Under the pieces are notes generated by a model. That model saw only the letters and a list, made by a program, of their open reading frames with translations. It was not told the origin of the DNA and made no database searches. Made by a program: the position numbers and the translations under genes. This document shows positions 12,266 to 24,502 of a DNA stretch of 64,000 bases, one piece after another; the stretch's first letter is position 1; each line of letters begins with the position of its first letter. Source of the DNA: Gnetum montanum (taxonomy: Eukaryota > Streptophyta > Gnetopsida > Gnetales > Gnetaceae); assembly GCA_015680685.1 (NCBI GenBank), contig MNCI01018932.1:559201-623200 (forward strand). Direction: 5' to 3'.

Positions 12266-12933
12266 ATAATAAGTTTTAAAGTTTTAATCTGATTACATAT
12301 CTTAAAGGTAAATATTATTTAAAAAATATTGTAGGTCCCATGTCCCCTACTCTAACCAATTCGAAACGGCTAAAAATAGGAACTAATTCTTTCTTCTTCT
12401 TTTTTATTTTTTTATTTTTTTTGCGCTTAAATCCCATGAGTTTTTCCACAAAAAATTTAACAAAATAATCATTATATTATGTCAATTTTCATGAAAGCTT
12501 CATAAATGAAACTTTTAAACCTAAGCTTGAATACCCTTGTCTCTTTCTTAACTTCAAACCACACTAATGAAAGCATGACTTCAAAAAAGAAAAAAGTTGA
12601 TCCAATTTAATTTTATGTTAGCTTAGGATGGATTTGGCCAACCAATATCAAAACTTAAGTGATATACAATTTTTTGAAAAGGAAAAAGATAAACATAAAT
12701 TCAGTTGTAGGAAAAGTTTTTTGTTGAAAGGGGTTAAAATATTAACATAGTTTGTATAGTTCTTGTAATGGATCACATTTACCTTCTTGTATCACTGCAC
12801 TAGTAGGATCATGCTACAGCCCAGAGTTTCCTAATTTAAGTTTTTTTCAAATAGCCTGGATAAAATTGCAAAATAAAATTTATTATATAAAAGACTAATT
12901 TTAAAACGTCTTTTTAATGGTACCTTTCCCATA

Positions 12934-12942
12934 CTATAAAAG
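12934..12942 (+). promoter_or_regulatory. Candidate TATA box (+ strand)
   Basis: CTATAAAAG lies about 30 bases before a C-rich, then (GA)n-containing leader (12961-13010) like that of many plant 5' UTRs. No ATG occurs between the expected start of transcription (about 12965) and 13084. The same motif occurs on the opposite strand at 14261. Confidence 0.35.
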
Positions 12943-12964
12943 CAACCTGCACCAGCCCATTCCT

Positions 12965-13175
12965 TCCAGGATTCAACCAAATCTCCACTGCAGGCAGAGA
13001 GAGAGAGAGTTACTGTAGCTTGGCATCGGTAAAAGCTACCCCTACTTGTGCGCAGAAACTTGTATTCATCAAGCTAATCATACATGGAATCATCGAAAAA
13101 CAGAATCCAAGCCATGATCAGAGCACCAAGGTTCAACAATCATTGCCCCGAACTGGAACAACAACAACAATGCAG
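12965..13175 (+). other. Candidate first exon of a low-copy gene
   Basis: Inferred only from signals: a TATA box at 12934, a leader with GAGAGAGAGAG, the first ATG at 13084 with G at +4, and a splice donor-like CAG|GTAACT at 13175/13176. The frame from 13084 begins MESSKNRIQAMIRAPRF and turns glutamine-rich at the donor. A 7-bp stem (GTAGCTT/AAGCTAC, 13015-13039) sits in the leader. No homologous family was recognised and no convincing second exon was found. Confidence 0.25.
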
Positions 13176-13297
13176 GTAACTGCAACAGGAATGCTAACAA
13201 GAAATTGAAGTACATAGTTTTGGAGTATGATTTCTCATACCTGATATATTCTTGCAGTTTGCCCATCTATTTAGACATTATAAGTAGAACTTGAATT

Positions 13298-13517
13298 TAA
13301 TTTAATGCCTATATCTTCTTGCTAAACTTGCCAAAATGCAGAGGTAAATTTGATATATTAACATGATATTATATTAATGGAAACCCCATGAAATCTTAAA
13401 TTTTTTTAAATTTAATGCCTATATCTTCTTGCTAAACTTGCCAAAATGCAGAGGTAAATTTGATATATTAACATGATATTATATTAATGGAAACCCCATG
13501 AAATCTTAAATTTTTTT
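13298..13517. repeat. Perfect 110-bp tandem duplication
   Basis: Two adjacent copies (about 13298-13407 and 13408-13517) begin AATTTAATGCCTATATC and end AAATCTTAAATTTTTTT. I see no difference between them, in contrast to the decayed repeats around, so the duplication is recent or an assembly duplication. Confidence 0.9.
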
Positions 13518-13967
13518 AGTTAAAAACATCTGTAAAAGAACGGCTACGATGCAAAATAAGGTAAATCCGGTTTTAGTTTTAAAATTCTATACATAAAATT
13601 AAGTAGATATGTCAAAAATTGGATTGAATTCACATAGTTATCCTTATACAAATTGTCCATTTTGAAAGTAAAGCCGAAACACATGAAGTTTTACCAACGC
13701 ATGAAGAATTCTAACAAAGGTCAAAGACTAATCAATCTATCTCATAATAACATCCCAATCACTAAAATAAACAAAACATTTCATCCTTCCATGACCTGAA
13801 CAAAAACCTGAAGCACCTAATACCGATGGCCCTGATTCTGGTAAAGCCCTGCTGCGTTGATGAAGCCCGGCATGAATCCCAGAGAGATTAATATCTGAAT
13901 CTTGATTTATAGCTGAATCTTGATTTTATAGCTGAATCCTGATTACGATGGCCTATCCAACCTTGAT

Positions 13968-14186
13968 TTAATCTTCCATTGTTATGTTCCTACCCCATCC
14001 AACCTTCACATAAACGTTCCCCACCATCAAATCGCTGTTATTTGCAATGGCGGCACCGGCGGACTCTGGGCGATCAAATGCAACCAGAGCGTAGGGAGAA
14101 ATGGCGGAAATAAAAACGGAAGATGAAACGGTAGATGAAAGAAATTCGGAAGCACAAAAAACGGTATATGATAGAGATTTGGAAGC
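13968..14186 (-). pseudogene. RRM-like fragment (possible exon or gene relic)
   Basis: On the - strand the frame open from 14186 to the stop at 13968 reads ISPYALVAFDRPESAGAA, then AIANNSDLMVGNVYVKVG. This resembles the second half of an RNA-recognition motif: YALVAF in the place of RNP1, then a helix and a G-N-V-Y-V-K-V strand. The first half (RNP2) is not seen, and the first ATG lies inside the domain at about the MVGNVYV position. So it is at best an exon or a relic. The family resemblance is by eye only and may be chance. Confidence 0.3.
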
Positions 14187-14199
14187 TCAAGAACGGTAG
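14101..14199 (+). other. Short 32-codon frame in the CpG island
   Basis: ATG at 14101 to TAG at 14197; starts MAEIKTEDETVDERNSEAQ, acidic, with a loose internal repeat (ETVDERNSEAQ / KTVYDRDLEAQ). It lies opposite the - strand RRM-like frame, so at most one of the two is likely to be coding. No family recognised. Confidence 0.2.
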
Positions 14200-14260
14200 A
14201 TTATGACGAATTTCGATGTAAGTTACTTTGGCTATCCAAGAAATCGAATGGTGCCTGTTA

Positions 14261-14269
14261 CTTTTATAG
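14261..14269 (-). promoter_or_regulatory. Candidate TATA box (- strand)
   Basis: On the - strand the sequence reads CCCTATAAAAGTAAC, upstream of the RRM-like frame. It would drive transcription leftward, toward the + strand candidate exon, giving a convergent pair. Confidence 0.35.
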
Positions 14270-14350
14270 GGTCGGATTCCTAACGGATAACAAAGTGGTT
14301 AAAAAAGTCTTTTCGAACCGGTTGTTTTATTTATTCAATAAATTTTCGGT

Positions 14351-14980
14351 TTCAATATTCCGTGTGCCATGTTACTGTTTTGACCCCGCTAGCTAACCTT
14401 AAAAAAATAATACAGAAAATAAAATGGGAAGGTTAACTTTCATAGAGGAGGTGAATTTACCCTGTTTCTGATTTTCAAAAAAATCTAGGCTTTAAAAAAT
14501 GAATAATAATATTAAAAAAATTTAAAATGCATTATATAATCAAAGAGAGTTTAAAGAAAAAGCCTAATGGTTTTGAAATGCTTCTTTAAGTTTTCATCAT
14601 TACAACCAATTCTGAAAAATCTCTCATATGGGGTAGGAAAAAGATTGTGTCTTGCCCTTATTTAGAAGCTCCTTTACGATTTTCAGTCTTACTCAAGGAT
14701 TACTTGTAAAAAAAGGGAGAAAACTTTTTTTAAACATAAAAGAATACATCAATCACATTTAAAGAATAAATAACAACAAAGATAAAAAACTTCCCATCTT
14801 TGAGCCAATAAAATAAAAAAGAAATTAATAATATAGAAAATAAATCAATTATTCAACTTTCACTTGGAGGAATTTTTATTTGAAGTTGTAGCTGAAAAGC
14901 AACATTTTAAAGAAGTTGGTATTTATCTTCTGAAGATATGCCATAGTTATGCTCTTGCTACTAGAAAATATCTACACATC
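14351..14980. other. AT-rich flank of element D, no gene seen
   Basis: AT-rich low-copy sequence with A and T runs. It ends at the base before D's left LTR; the last five bases, ACATC, form D's left target-site duplication. It would be continuous with 62653 onward before D inserted. Confidence 0.5.
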
Positions 14981-15865
14981 TAATGAGCGGTGAAGGTACC
15001 CTTACATCCAACCATATGAATCACAAAGCATTCACGCACGATCCGGTCGAATTCCACGAACTCTATAGTTTTCTGATGCACTAGTTCTCTAGGAAGTGAA
15101 CTAGGTGTTGAGAACATTCATTGTCTTCTCAACTACACTTGTGAACCTCAAGGGTATGGTTTAAGTGTAATTGAGGTAAAAAAATTTTATCATTTGATAT
15201 TTTGTTGTTTTGATACTTGAAATAAATAGGATAAGGAATAAAGTAATTCAATGTCAACTTTAATCTAATTGACTAACTATTGTGTAACTAGTCCTAACGT
15301 ACATATTTGGTCTCACTTGCCATTCACATCTTGAACACATATAACATTATTGGGTTACCAAGCATTAAGCGTTGCTGGGATTACCAAACATATTGCGCAT
15401 GCTTAAAGTACTTGTACTTATGTGTTTACTTAATCGCTATTTAGCTTATCGTGCTTAAGTATTTATTTAGCCTAATTACTGAGAAACATGGAATAAATGA
15501 CTAAAAGCATTAAATATATGAATAAAATATTTAAACTATCGAGAATGTTGCAAGGTTTATCAAAAAACTCATTTTTATTGTTGCATACATTGTGATGCTC
15601 AGGTACAACAGTGCTCAAATAAAGATTCATACACTCAATGACTTCTGCTGTAGGCACTCAAAAAAATATTTTAAATTTTGAATGAAAGAACTACAAGAGC
15701 TTTGCTACAACTATGATAGAATGATGTCTAAAAATAGTGGGTTGGCACATATGTATAGGCAAGAACAAACCCTATGTTGATTATGCAATGTCAACACATC
15801 AAATGATGTGTTGATGGGGCCTAGTCAATGAGGCCTCATCAATGTAACTAATCTACAACTCATCA
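14981..15865 (-). repeat. 3' LTR of element D
   Basis: 885 bp; the left end TAATGAGCGGTGAAGGTACC is the mutated complement of the shared LTR terminus, and the right end is CTACAACTCATCA. It aligns with the split right LTR: 14981 on with 54779 on, and 15350-15865 with 62481-62647 apart from a gap. The promoter part lacks the dense GATATC cluster of A, B and E. Confidence 0.85.
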
Positions 15866-16098
15866 TATCCACACGATTGAATGAAAACTCGTCCTTGAGT
15901 TCTTTACAAAATTAGGAAGGTATGGGATTATTGACTAGAACATGACTCAACAAAATTGCATGACAAAACTGAGTACCCAAGTGTACGGATTAATAAAATT
16001 ACTAATTTTGGTATTCACAACACAAAATTGAACATTGAATAAAAATTGGACAACATGTCCTTTGATGGTATGAAGGTAATTAAAAAGATCACATGATC

Positions 16099-18929
16099 CT
16101 AGGTGGTGGAGGCTCTTGAGGCTCTAACGGATCTTATCTAGCTTCAGGCACATGCGACGATTAAGGTTGTTATGGCTATCTAGCTACTTTTGCAACTTTT
16201 GATGGCAAACAGAAAGCATCCAACAATGCTTTCATTTTTTTCTCTTTACTCCTAGGATCGTGCATGGTCCATGTAGCTTTGCCAATGTGGACTAGAATGG
16301 ACACATCCCAAGGATAAGAAATTGGTGGTAATAGCTCCTTAGCATTGACAAACTAGCTAATGAATTATTTATGTTCGATATTGAATGCCCTAACTATGTT
16401 TTTTAGCTCTTGCTAGTCATTTATTCTCTTAGCTAGGTTCTTGGCAATTGATTGTTGATTAGTGAATTGTGCCTTGAGAACTTTCAATATAGTGTTTGCC
16501 ATCTCAAGCTTTTGCATGGTGTCCTTGTGCTGCTTGAACTTAGCCTTGTATAGCAAGTACAAGCTAGCCATATATTTTTCAAGTTTTGATAGTAGTCATC
16601 TAGTAGTCAACATTGCTAGATTTGCATACTAGAGATTGGCCAATTCCATATATTCTATTATTTCTTTGATTTGCAACTCCTTCATGCAGATTTCTGCTTT
16701 GTTATAGGCATCTATCCCATCAATGATAGGTTGTCATACTTCTCTACCTTATTGGAGTTGCTGGAGGGCATCATTTACTTTTGCCTTAGTCATTTGGATA
16801 TGCTTCTCATTCACCTCCTTCTATAGGCCAACCTGGTCTCTATAGTGATTCTTGAATTTCTCAAATTTGAGAGCCTTATTCTTTCAAGTGAAAATTTCAA
16901 TAACAAATTTCTAGCATATGGCATGGACTTCCTCCATAGGTATATTGCAATTTTCTGTTGTCAATTTCCTCAATTCCATGTTTGATTTGGATAGTTGCTG
17001 TTGCTATTAATGAATAAATTCTTGCATTTGTTGTTTTTTTGCATAAATATTTCCTAGGTAATGGTTTTCTATGATCAGCATTTCATTTTTTTGGTGCATC
17101 TAAACAAAGTCCTTTTGAATTGAATAGGTGTCTACTTCAACCATAGATTGGTTAAAGATAGACATCACCATTCCCTCCTCAACTTATTTTAATCATTCTT
17201 GAAGCTACTGAAAAGTTTCATCTTTGGTTATTGTAGGGTTGAGGATTGCAGGGTCAATAAAGTGGACACATAATTCAGCAACCTTCATGTCCAAGTGTTG
17301 GTTTTATGCTTTAGTTCAAGTTACCCTTCCAAGATGATACATTTTTCCTTTGCCTCGAGCAACTCCAACTAGGTTGCAATAATGTTGTCCTAGAAAATGA
17401 AAGATGTCCAGAATTGATTTCTTGATCCCCACTAGTCAGTCTAGCAACTCTTCATGTTGGATTGCACTTAATCTTCCATTGATAGTCCTTGTAAACATTT
17501 GCACATCTTGAAGTGTAGATATGTATGGTATAGACATTGTAGGTATGTTAAGTGCTTCTATGATTTGGTCAACAACCACTTCTATAGCTATCTCTTATCC
17601 TTGGTGCTGCATCACTAGTACAATTTCCCCTTCACCCTCATCCAAGCGCATTGAGAAGAAGGCAACATTCCCAAAGATTTTTGGGAATAGATGGTGTTGA
17701 GATAGAGACATCCTCACCTCTCAAGCACTAGGATTTGATCTTGTTTGCAGCTACATTCATTGAGTTGAGAATATTGGACCACCTCCCCCCATCTAACTAA
17801 TTGTTTAAGCCACCTCATTAAGGTGACTCATTACAAGTTGATATACAAATGGGTCTCCACCACTCGTTTCTACTTGCTATTCCTACTTTCACAAGAGTTG
17901 TTCTTAGATGTCATATAAGTTCTTAATGGCTATGTGGGCCTTTGGTGTTGTTTCTTGAGTGCATGGTGGAGGTGGTGGTTGTTGATCCTCTTCCTTAGAC
18001 ACAACAAATGTCTTATCCTTCATCATTTTGGTCCAAGAGGCTATAACAGTATGCTTGATCATGCCATTTGCATAGGAGATTATCCCTACCCTTTTGCAAA
18101 GTTTTTGAATAAGACATGGAAAAGACAAGGTTTTCCTTTCACGTTCATTTTCTTTGAAATGCTTTTCTATATCTAAATAGATTAATTATGGAAGGTTTGC
18201 TAAAACATTTCTACTTAGAGTGGCACATGCTTGAGTGGAGAAGCCAGTTACCTTACTGAGCCTCATCATCAGAATGAGGTGACAGGCTACTATCTTGAAG
18301 TATATGCACTCCGTTGGTGTGAGTGCACCAAACTCCTTATGGTTGACACTATAACACTACTAGGTCCACTCCTTTTTGGCCTCTGGGTTAGCTTACAAAG
18401 ATAGCTATACCAATTGTGTTCTGGAATCAAGCAACTTAAGAGCCTGCGTGAGGGCTTCAGCTAAGTAAAACACCTAAATGTCCTTGATTTTCATGGTGGA
18501 ACCTACCCATCTGTTATTCCAAAAGAGATATGTCTCTCTCATTTAACACTCCCCACTAGAAGTAATAATTTGCCACATGGAAGAGGTTTTCAATTGTGTC
18601 TTAACCTTTGCTTGAACATGTTCTAAAAATGGCTTGAAGTTTTAGTTTCTAAAGAACTAAGCATTGGACATTACGAGGTCTGATTTTGTTGAGGTAGGCT
18701 TAGTGTGACTTCAAGTCTCGATATGGGCCCTAGTGCCTCACCTTGTTGTGATTATTCTATTGCAGCCTCTTCCTTGAGAATCTATCGAATAGATTCCACT
18801 TTGAGATCCTCCCAAAGTGATCCCATTGCATGGCTTTCTTCTACTTGTTCTTGGGCTTGCTCTTGTTGGCCCCTTCTAGTTTTGGGTCATTTCTTCCTTA
18901 GTTGAGATGGTCCTCCTTCCTGCAATCAT
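16099..18929 (-). pseudogene. Accessory 3' ORF of element D (plant transposon-protein-like)
   Basis: On the - strand a frame starting MIAGRRTISTKEEMTQN at 18929 and ending at the stop at 16099 (about 943 codons, many stops) is collinear with the ORF of B at 24010-21242. Stop and start positions relative to LTR and polypurine motif agree. Matching blocks include FWNNRWVGSTMKI and YFKIVACHLILMM, then NVLANLP. The later half is rich in Lys, Glu, Leu and Gln and looks coiled-coil. It occupies the position of the env-like gene in Athila relatives, but no signal peptide or clear membrane helix was seen. Element C lies just upstream and has cut this ORF from the rest of D. Confidence 0.6.
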
Positions 18930-19182
18930 TTTGTTCTTGATGTCATCAATAATCACAACATGACCATGAGTTAGCAATTATTGTGTAACGTGAAATAATT
19001 GGGATTCCTTATCTCGTTAGGAAGGTTACACTTGACTAAGTTATGATTATGGCTAATTTAATCAATTTTAATCATTAGTTGTTTTGTATCTTAATATTAA
19101 TAAATGATTGTAGTCACACTAGAGGATGTTGGAAGGGTCAAACTCTGAAAAAGCGATGGTTCAATATCATTATATTCCCTAA
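18930..19182 (-). other. Leader of D's accessory ORF
   Basis: Noncoding AT-rich stretch between the accessory ORF start and the insertion point of C. The last five bases, CCTAA (19178-19182), are C's left target-site duplication; D resumes at 46714. Confidence 0.6.
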
Positions 19183-20148
19183 TGTAACATCCAAAAATTT
19201 TGGTGGTTGGAACATCGAGAGGTCCACAAGTGTACAACCCAACCTTAAATATGTGTGAGGGCAATGTTGGGTGAAACAAAAATGAGGTGCCCAAATGGTA
19301 TAGTTGATCAGAAAGGGACTTATATGCTATACCAATAATTATTTGTAAATGAAGTTTCTAGTGAGCCTTGTGCAAGAGTTGGGACAATGATCAAGAACAA
19401 AATGTAATGTAACGTGAATATGTAAATACGGATTGATAGTAGAAGAAAGACAAAAAGTAAATGCTAAGAAACTTGAAACAAATGTTGAGAATATAGAACT
19501 AGAGTTCAAGGGTGGAGAAATTTACTACCCGAAGATCAGGGCATGCAACGTTTAATTGAATAATGTTTGAAGCTAGTACACGACATTAGACAGGCACAAC
19601 GCTAGTGTAGCGGTGCAGTCATAGTCTTTGGGACATCATGGATGTGGTGTTGGTAGATGCAAAGGAGGCTGGACCTAGTGGGTTGGTAGTTATCACACTA
19701 TGTGGATGCAAGGGAGACTATGTCACAATACTTAGCCAATTTTCAAGCTTGGGTGCTCAAGTGTAAGAGTGGTGAAGATGCTAAGAGTGCTATAATGCTT
19801 GATGCTTAAAATGATCTTGTCGACCAACCTCTAAAATGCTAATTATTGGGGTATTTATAGGGCTAGGGTAGACATGAGATGTGAACTGGATGCCACGTGG
19901 CCTAGGTCCCATGTAGCATGGGCATGGACAAGTCAAGTTGACATGTTATGCTTGAAATGTTAAGCTCAAAGTGTTATGCTCTATGGGATAGGAACAGGGA
20001 CTCAGAAACTACCAAACTATGACCACACCTCCTAGATTGCATGTGCTAGAGTTTGAAGGATCATCATGTACCTACAAATAATGCCAAAACAAATTCAACT
20101 TGGAGTCTATACTCTAGGACTACATCTTCCCCCTCTTCCGAGTAGGGT

Positions 20149-21044
20149 TGATGAGTGTCAAGGTACGCCTACACTCAACCATATGAATATGAGCATTTAT
20201 GCACAATCCAATCGAACTCCACAAATGGGCCTGTTGTGGTATCTAGATAGTTACTCATTGATTGCAGTTTGCTATCTTCCCACTTAGACTAGTATTTATG
20301 TTGTCACATATGATTTCGTGCAGAGTGAGGTGTGTGATGTGGTTGTAAACTAGTGCTACTCTTAGAGGCAATGGAAAATAAATTTAATTGAACAAAGGAG
20401 GAGAGAGAGAGAGAGATAGAATCTAACTATGAGAAAATGGGAGGAGAGAATCTAAGCTAGCCTAAATGCGATGAGTATTCATTCCTTAATCATCCATACA
20501 CATCTTGGACCTCAAGTACCACTACCACTGGGATTACCAAGCGCATGTCCTAGGTACACTATTGGGTTACCAAGTAGTCACACTTAAATGCTCATGGTTA
20601 AGTTGTACTCATTCCACAATTAATAATAGGGATAGGAAATGAGGGTGAGAGATATTAATTATGAAAGAAATAAATAATAATTAAACAACTAAGACTAAGT
20701 GAATGCTACAATGATGAAGTCATCTTGATCTTTATTGTTGGTCATGTGAATGTCCAAGTACGTCACACTTGAATAAAGGTGTCGTACAATTACAATCACC
20801 AAACTATGGGCATGCACTAGGAGAAAGGGTTGAGAAGAACTAACAAATGACTAAAAAACTAACTGACTAAGAACTAATTCCTAATTGACTTTCCTATGTG
20901 CCCACATGTGTATTTATAGGCCCACACAGGAGTCACAATATCGTGTATCCAATATCATTATTTAGGTCATGATATCACATAATCGATATTGTGGATCCGA
21001 TATCACGGGTCTGATATTGGAGCTTAACAAATCATGGTTCATCA
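20149..21044 (-). repeat. 3' LTR of element B
   Basis: Runs from TGATGAGTGTCAAGG to GGTTCATCA (896 bp). On the - strand the U3 part (about 20935-21025) has several GATATC or near-GATATC motifs just upstream of the TATA box CCTATAAATA (20911-20920). A (GA)n run lies at about 20400-20416. Confidence 0.9.
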
Positions 21045-21062
21045 TACCCCCATGACTAAATG
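21045..21062 (-). other. Polypurine tract of element B
   Basis: On the - strand TTTAGTCATGGGGGTA directly precedes the LTR, identical to that of E and A. Confidence 0.8.
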
Positions 21063-21241
21063 AAAACTTCTCCTCGAGTTAGAAAAAACAAGAACAAGCC
21101 CAATTAATTACACAGTGGATAGGTATGGGATTATTGACCGACTAGGAATTTATTCATGCCATAGTAGGGAATTGAATACAAAAAAATTGGGACATGAACA
21201 TAAAATTTTAATTACAAAATTTTATTGGAACTCATGTGGTT

Positions 21242-24010
21242 CTAGGTGGTGGTGGCTCTTCCATAGGTCACTTTATCCTTGTCTTGTGCTCTAGGTTTTG
21301 GGATATAGTGGGTCTAAAGGAGTGCCTAGAGATTTTCCTCTTCAATTTAGGGGTCCTATGTTATCCACGCTGATGCTCCAATGTTTGACAGAGTTGGCAC
21401 TTCCCATGGACATGGAAGTTGTGGGAACATCTGATTTGCCTTGATGTACCAGGCTACAAATAGTTGTCATTCCTTCTCATAGGCTCTAGCTTTATCCTTG
21501 TAGTCCTAGTAATCAATAAGCCATTGAGCCAAGTCTGCCATGACATCTTCCTACCTTTGGTAGTTGGCCTTAACCACCTCTAACTTAGAATTTGCAACTT
21601 CTAACCTTTCCAATGTTTTCTTATGCTCTGAAAATTTGGTTTCATATTTGGCATAGGTGGTAGCTACCTGCTTCTCCAACTTGGTCTTGGGTGTCCTGCT
21701 ATTAACATGGCTAAATTAGCATACTACAGGTTTGCCAATTCCATGTACTCTATAAGATCTTGTACCTACAAGTCCTAGCCTTTTAGCTCTAGCTGGTGGA
21801 TGAATGCAGATGTGTCCAAAATGTCTTGAGCACTGAAGGTATTAATGTGGGCCTTAGCCATATGGATTTCTTTCTCAATGAATTACTTGTACATCCCCAC
21901 CTAGTCTCTAAAGTGTTCTTTTAAATTTTCATGTCTCTTGGCCTCGTTTTTCCATGCACTTGTTTCAATGGCCATCTTCTAATGGATTTCGCATACCTTC
22001 TCCATTGAGAGGGTTTGATTCTCTCTAACCAAGTGATTCATGTCCTGGTTGACCTTGACTAACTGGTTCTCGTAGTTGCTAAAAATTTTCTTTGAGAACA
22101 TTATTTTGTTTCTCCACAGTGGTCAACCAAAGATTTTCCATGAAAAGCTATTTATTCTCTTCTTGTAAGACCTTGAGTGCTTTGGCATGCATGTATGTTT
22201 GCATTTGTGCCTTGAAAGCATCCCAATCGACCTTCTCTTTCTCCTCTACCACCTTTTTATTATTTGCCAATAATTTATTAAGTTTCTTGATTCTAAAAGA
22301 TTCCAGTTGGTCTAGAAGAATGAATTGAGATGGGTCCCACTATGTAGCTTGCAAGGCAACGAGCTTCTCTTGGAGTCTTTCCAACTCTACCTCCGCATGC
22401 TCAACACTGATCTATACCATGACCAACTTCTCCTTGGTGGAGATGAGGTCTGATTGAGTTGCTGTGACATATTTCGGGAAATTGAACAAGGACATCATTA
22501 CTTGTCCTATATGTAGCAATAGATCAAGGACATCCTCATGCTCTGTAGGAGTCATTGAGGGATCAGCCAGAGTTTGAGCATCGCATGCTCCCGTGAAATT
22601 CATCGGTGGCACAACAGGAACATTGAAAGACTCTTTGATGTGGTTTGTGACCACTTCTATAGCTCCCACTACATCTTGGTGTTTCATGACCACTACTATG
22701 ATCCCTTCATTAATTTCTAATTGCACTTGGAAATATGTAGCATTCCTTGAAATCTATTGTGACCAATGTGTCTCCCCTTCTCCTATTTGAATGGAGACCT
22801 CACCCCATGTGGGATCTATAGAAATTTTGGATTGTACGGTGTTGTCAATGACTTGGAAGAGATTGGCATCATCATGACTTCCCCAACTGACCATCTCAAC
22901 GATGGCCTTGAGATGGCTCATTGACAGTTGATAATCCTACAGCGGTGGTGGCAATTAGTCTCGTTGGCTTGTGCTAGGCCCTGATTCTCGTTGTTGATGG
23001 GGCCTTATGCTTGGGAGTTGGCTAGGACCTATAGTTTGAGTTGCAATGGGCCCCACCATCTATTCTTGTTTTGGCTCTAGTGTCTCACTAGCACTTTTTC
23101 TTGGGGCTGGTGGCTTTAGCAATTTAGCAAACGAAGCATTTTGGGCTTTTCTAGGGACGTCATTGGTGTATCATAGAATTCTAGCATGTTTGCATAGCTT
23201 CCTAATGAGACAAGGGTACATCAATGTAAACTTCCCTATCTTGCATTTCTCAAACCGCCTTAGAATCTCCATAAGGTATAAGTGGGGTAAGTTAGCATTA
23301 ACCTTGACCATCAATATAGTACTTCCTTTTGCTACATGCATGGAGATTCTGTTCAATCCTTTTGTGGGGAATATGTGATAAGTACCAATCTTGAAATATA
23401 TTCTTTCTTCTAGAGTTAATTCTCCATATGTCTTGTCTTCTTTGCCATACACCCTTTTTAACCAAAATTTTCATGCATTGATAGTGGAGTGAGTGGGCAG
23501 GTGAGTAACGTTTGGCCCTACATTATGAAGATTCAACACTTTTGAAATGGCCTTGGTGGAAAAATCTATAGACACACCACCAATGTCAACTATGGTGCCT
23601 TCTTCTTTATTGTGCCAAAATTGGTATATCTCTCCTAAGTACCAAGCACCACTTCCAGAGAGGATAGGCCATAATGGGAACCCTTTAAGTTGGTCCCTAA
23701 TAGCTTTAGGAGAAAACTCCACAAAAGGTCCAAAGTTTAGTTCCACGATCATAGTTGTTGATGTGGACATTTCATGGATTACCTACATGCATTCTAGGGA
23801 CAATGTGAGATGTTGTCCTTGTTTAGGCACTTCAATTGCTCCTCCTTCCACCTGTCCTGATTACACAATAGTAGGAGGCTCTTGATGAATGTTGAATGAT
23901 TGTGCCTCTTTCTCTACATGTTCCTCAAGAGACACTTGGTCTTTGCCTCTCCTTGGTCATTTGGACACACCTTGTGAGGGTCCTCCTTGATGTCCACATT
24001 TAGGGGCCAT
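21242..24010 (-). pseudogene. Accessory 3' ORF of element B (plant transposon-protein-like, coiled-coil)
   Basis: Starts at the ATG at 24010 (MAPKCGHQGGPSQGVSK) and ends at the stop at 21242, about 923 codons with in-frame stops and few frame changes. Residues about 80-180 include VEFSPKAIRDQLKGFP, YQFWHNKEEGTIVDIGGVS and IDFSTKAISKVLNL. Residues about 195-280 include YFKIGTYHIFPTKGLN, KVNANLPHLYLMEILRRF and YPCLIRKLC. From memory this resembles the 'putative plant transposon protein' family (Pfam Transposase_32, PF20167); that needs a search. The second half is Lys/Glu/Gln-rich with heptad-like leucines. No nuclease, RT or envelope features are visible. D carries the same ORF, so it belongs to the element, not to the host. 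Confidence 0.65.
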
Positions 24011-24320
24011 CTACAATCATACGGGGCTAATTATTAGTAAGTCTTCTTACAAAATTTGATTTATACCTTAATTTTTTCCTTTAATGGGTTCGTTTCTTAT
24101 TTTGTGTGATTTCAAGTTAGGAAATTTTATGGAAATGTCCCCTAAAAGTTTGATCTTAGGCCCAATTTGATTAGGTGGCTTCAAAATTAACTCTCCTGGT
24201 ATGGGTGAAGAGATAAAATTGATTTTGGCAACATGTTTAACATTTTGATGGTCAATTACCCTTTATAGTATCCTTCGGGTGATGATGAATTTTGGAAAAT
24301 TTATGCACAACTGAGAGTGT

Positions 24321-24340
24321 ACCCTTCCCCCATGACTAAA
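24321..24340 (-). other. Internal polypurine-like motif upstream of B's accessory ORF
   Basis: On the - strand TTTAGTCATGGGGGAAGGGT repeats the core of the terminal polypurine tract, about 310 bases before the accessory ORF start. D has the same at 46771-46789 and E at 60899-60916. Confidence 0.65.
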
Positions 24341-24502
24341 TTGAACACTCTGGGCTTAGATAGGTTTGATTGGAATGGAAATCGGAGTGCTAACAATTAA
24401 GTTAGGGCGATTGGATGAGAGGCACGCAATTTAGCAAGTTTGTGGAGAAAATTTGAAAAACTCCCCCTATGTGAATAGTTGAAAATGATGTTGACATGCA
24501 NA

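Larger units (their letters stand above)
13800..14350. other. CpG-retaining island
   Basis: Between about 14041 and 14340 there are about 20 CpG dinucleotides, whereas most of the window has only a few per 300 bases. CpG is lost where DNA stays methylated, so this tract has probably been unmethylated, as genes and promoters are. It holds an RRM-like frame on the - strand, a 32-codon frame on the + strand and a - strand TATA box. A short repeat (GCTGAATC followed by TTGATT) lies at 13890-13945. Confidence 0.6.

Noticed and set aside
23046-23885. + strand frames opposite B's accessory ORF
   Set aside because: They are shadows of the - strand ORF, which alone is conserved with D.
21242-24010. 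Accessory ORF as a true envelope gene
   Set aside because: No signal peptide, transmembrane segment or cysteine pattern of an envelope was seen; only the position agrees.
24501-24501. Single undetermined base as a break in the assembly
   Set aside because: Sequence on both sides belongs to B and stays in order, so it is one uncalled base.
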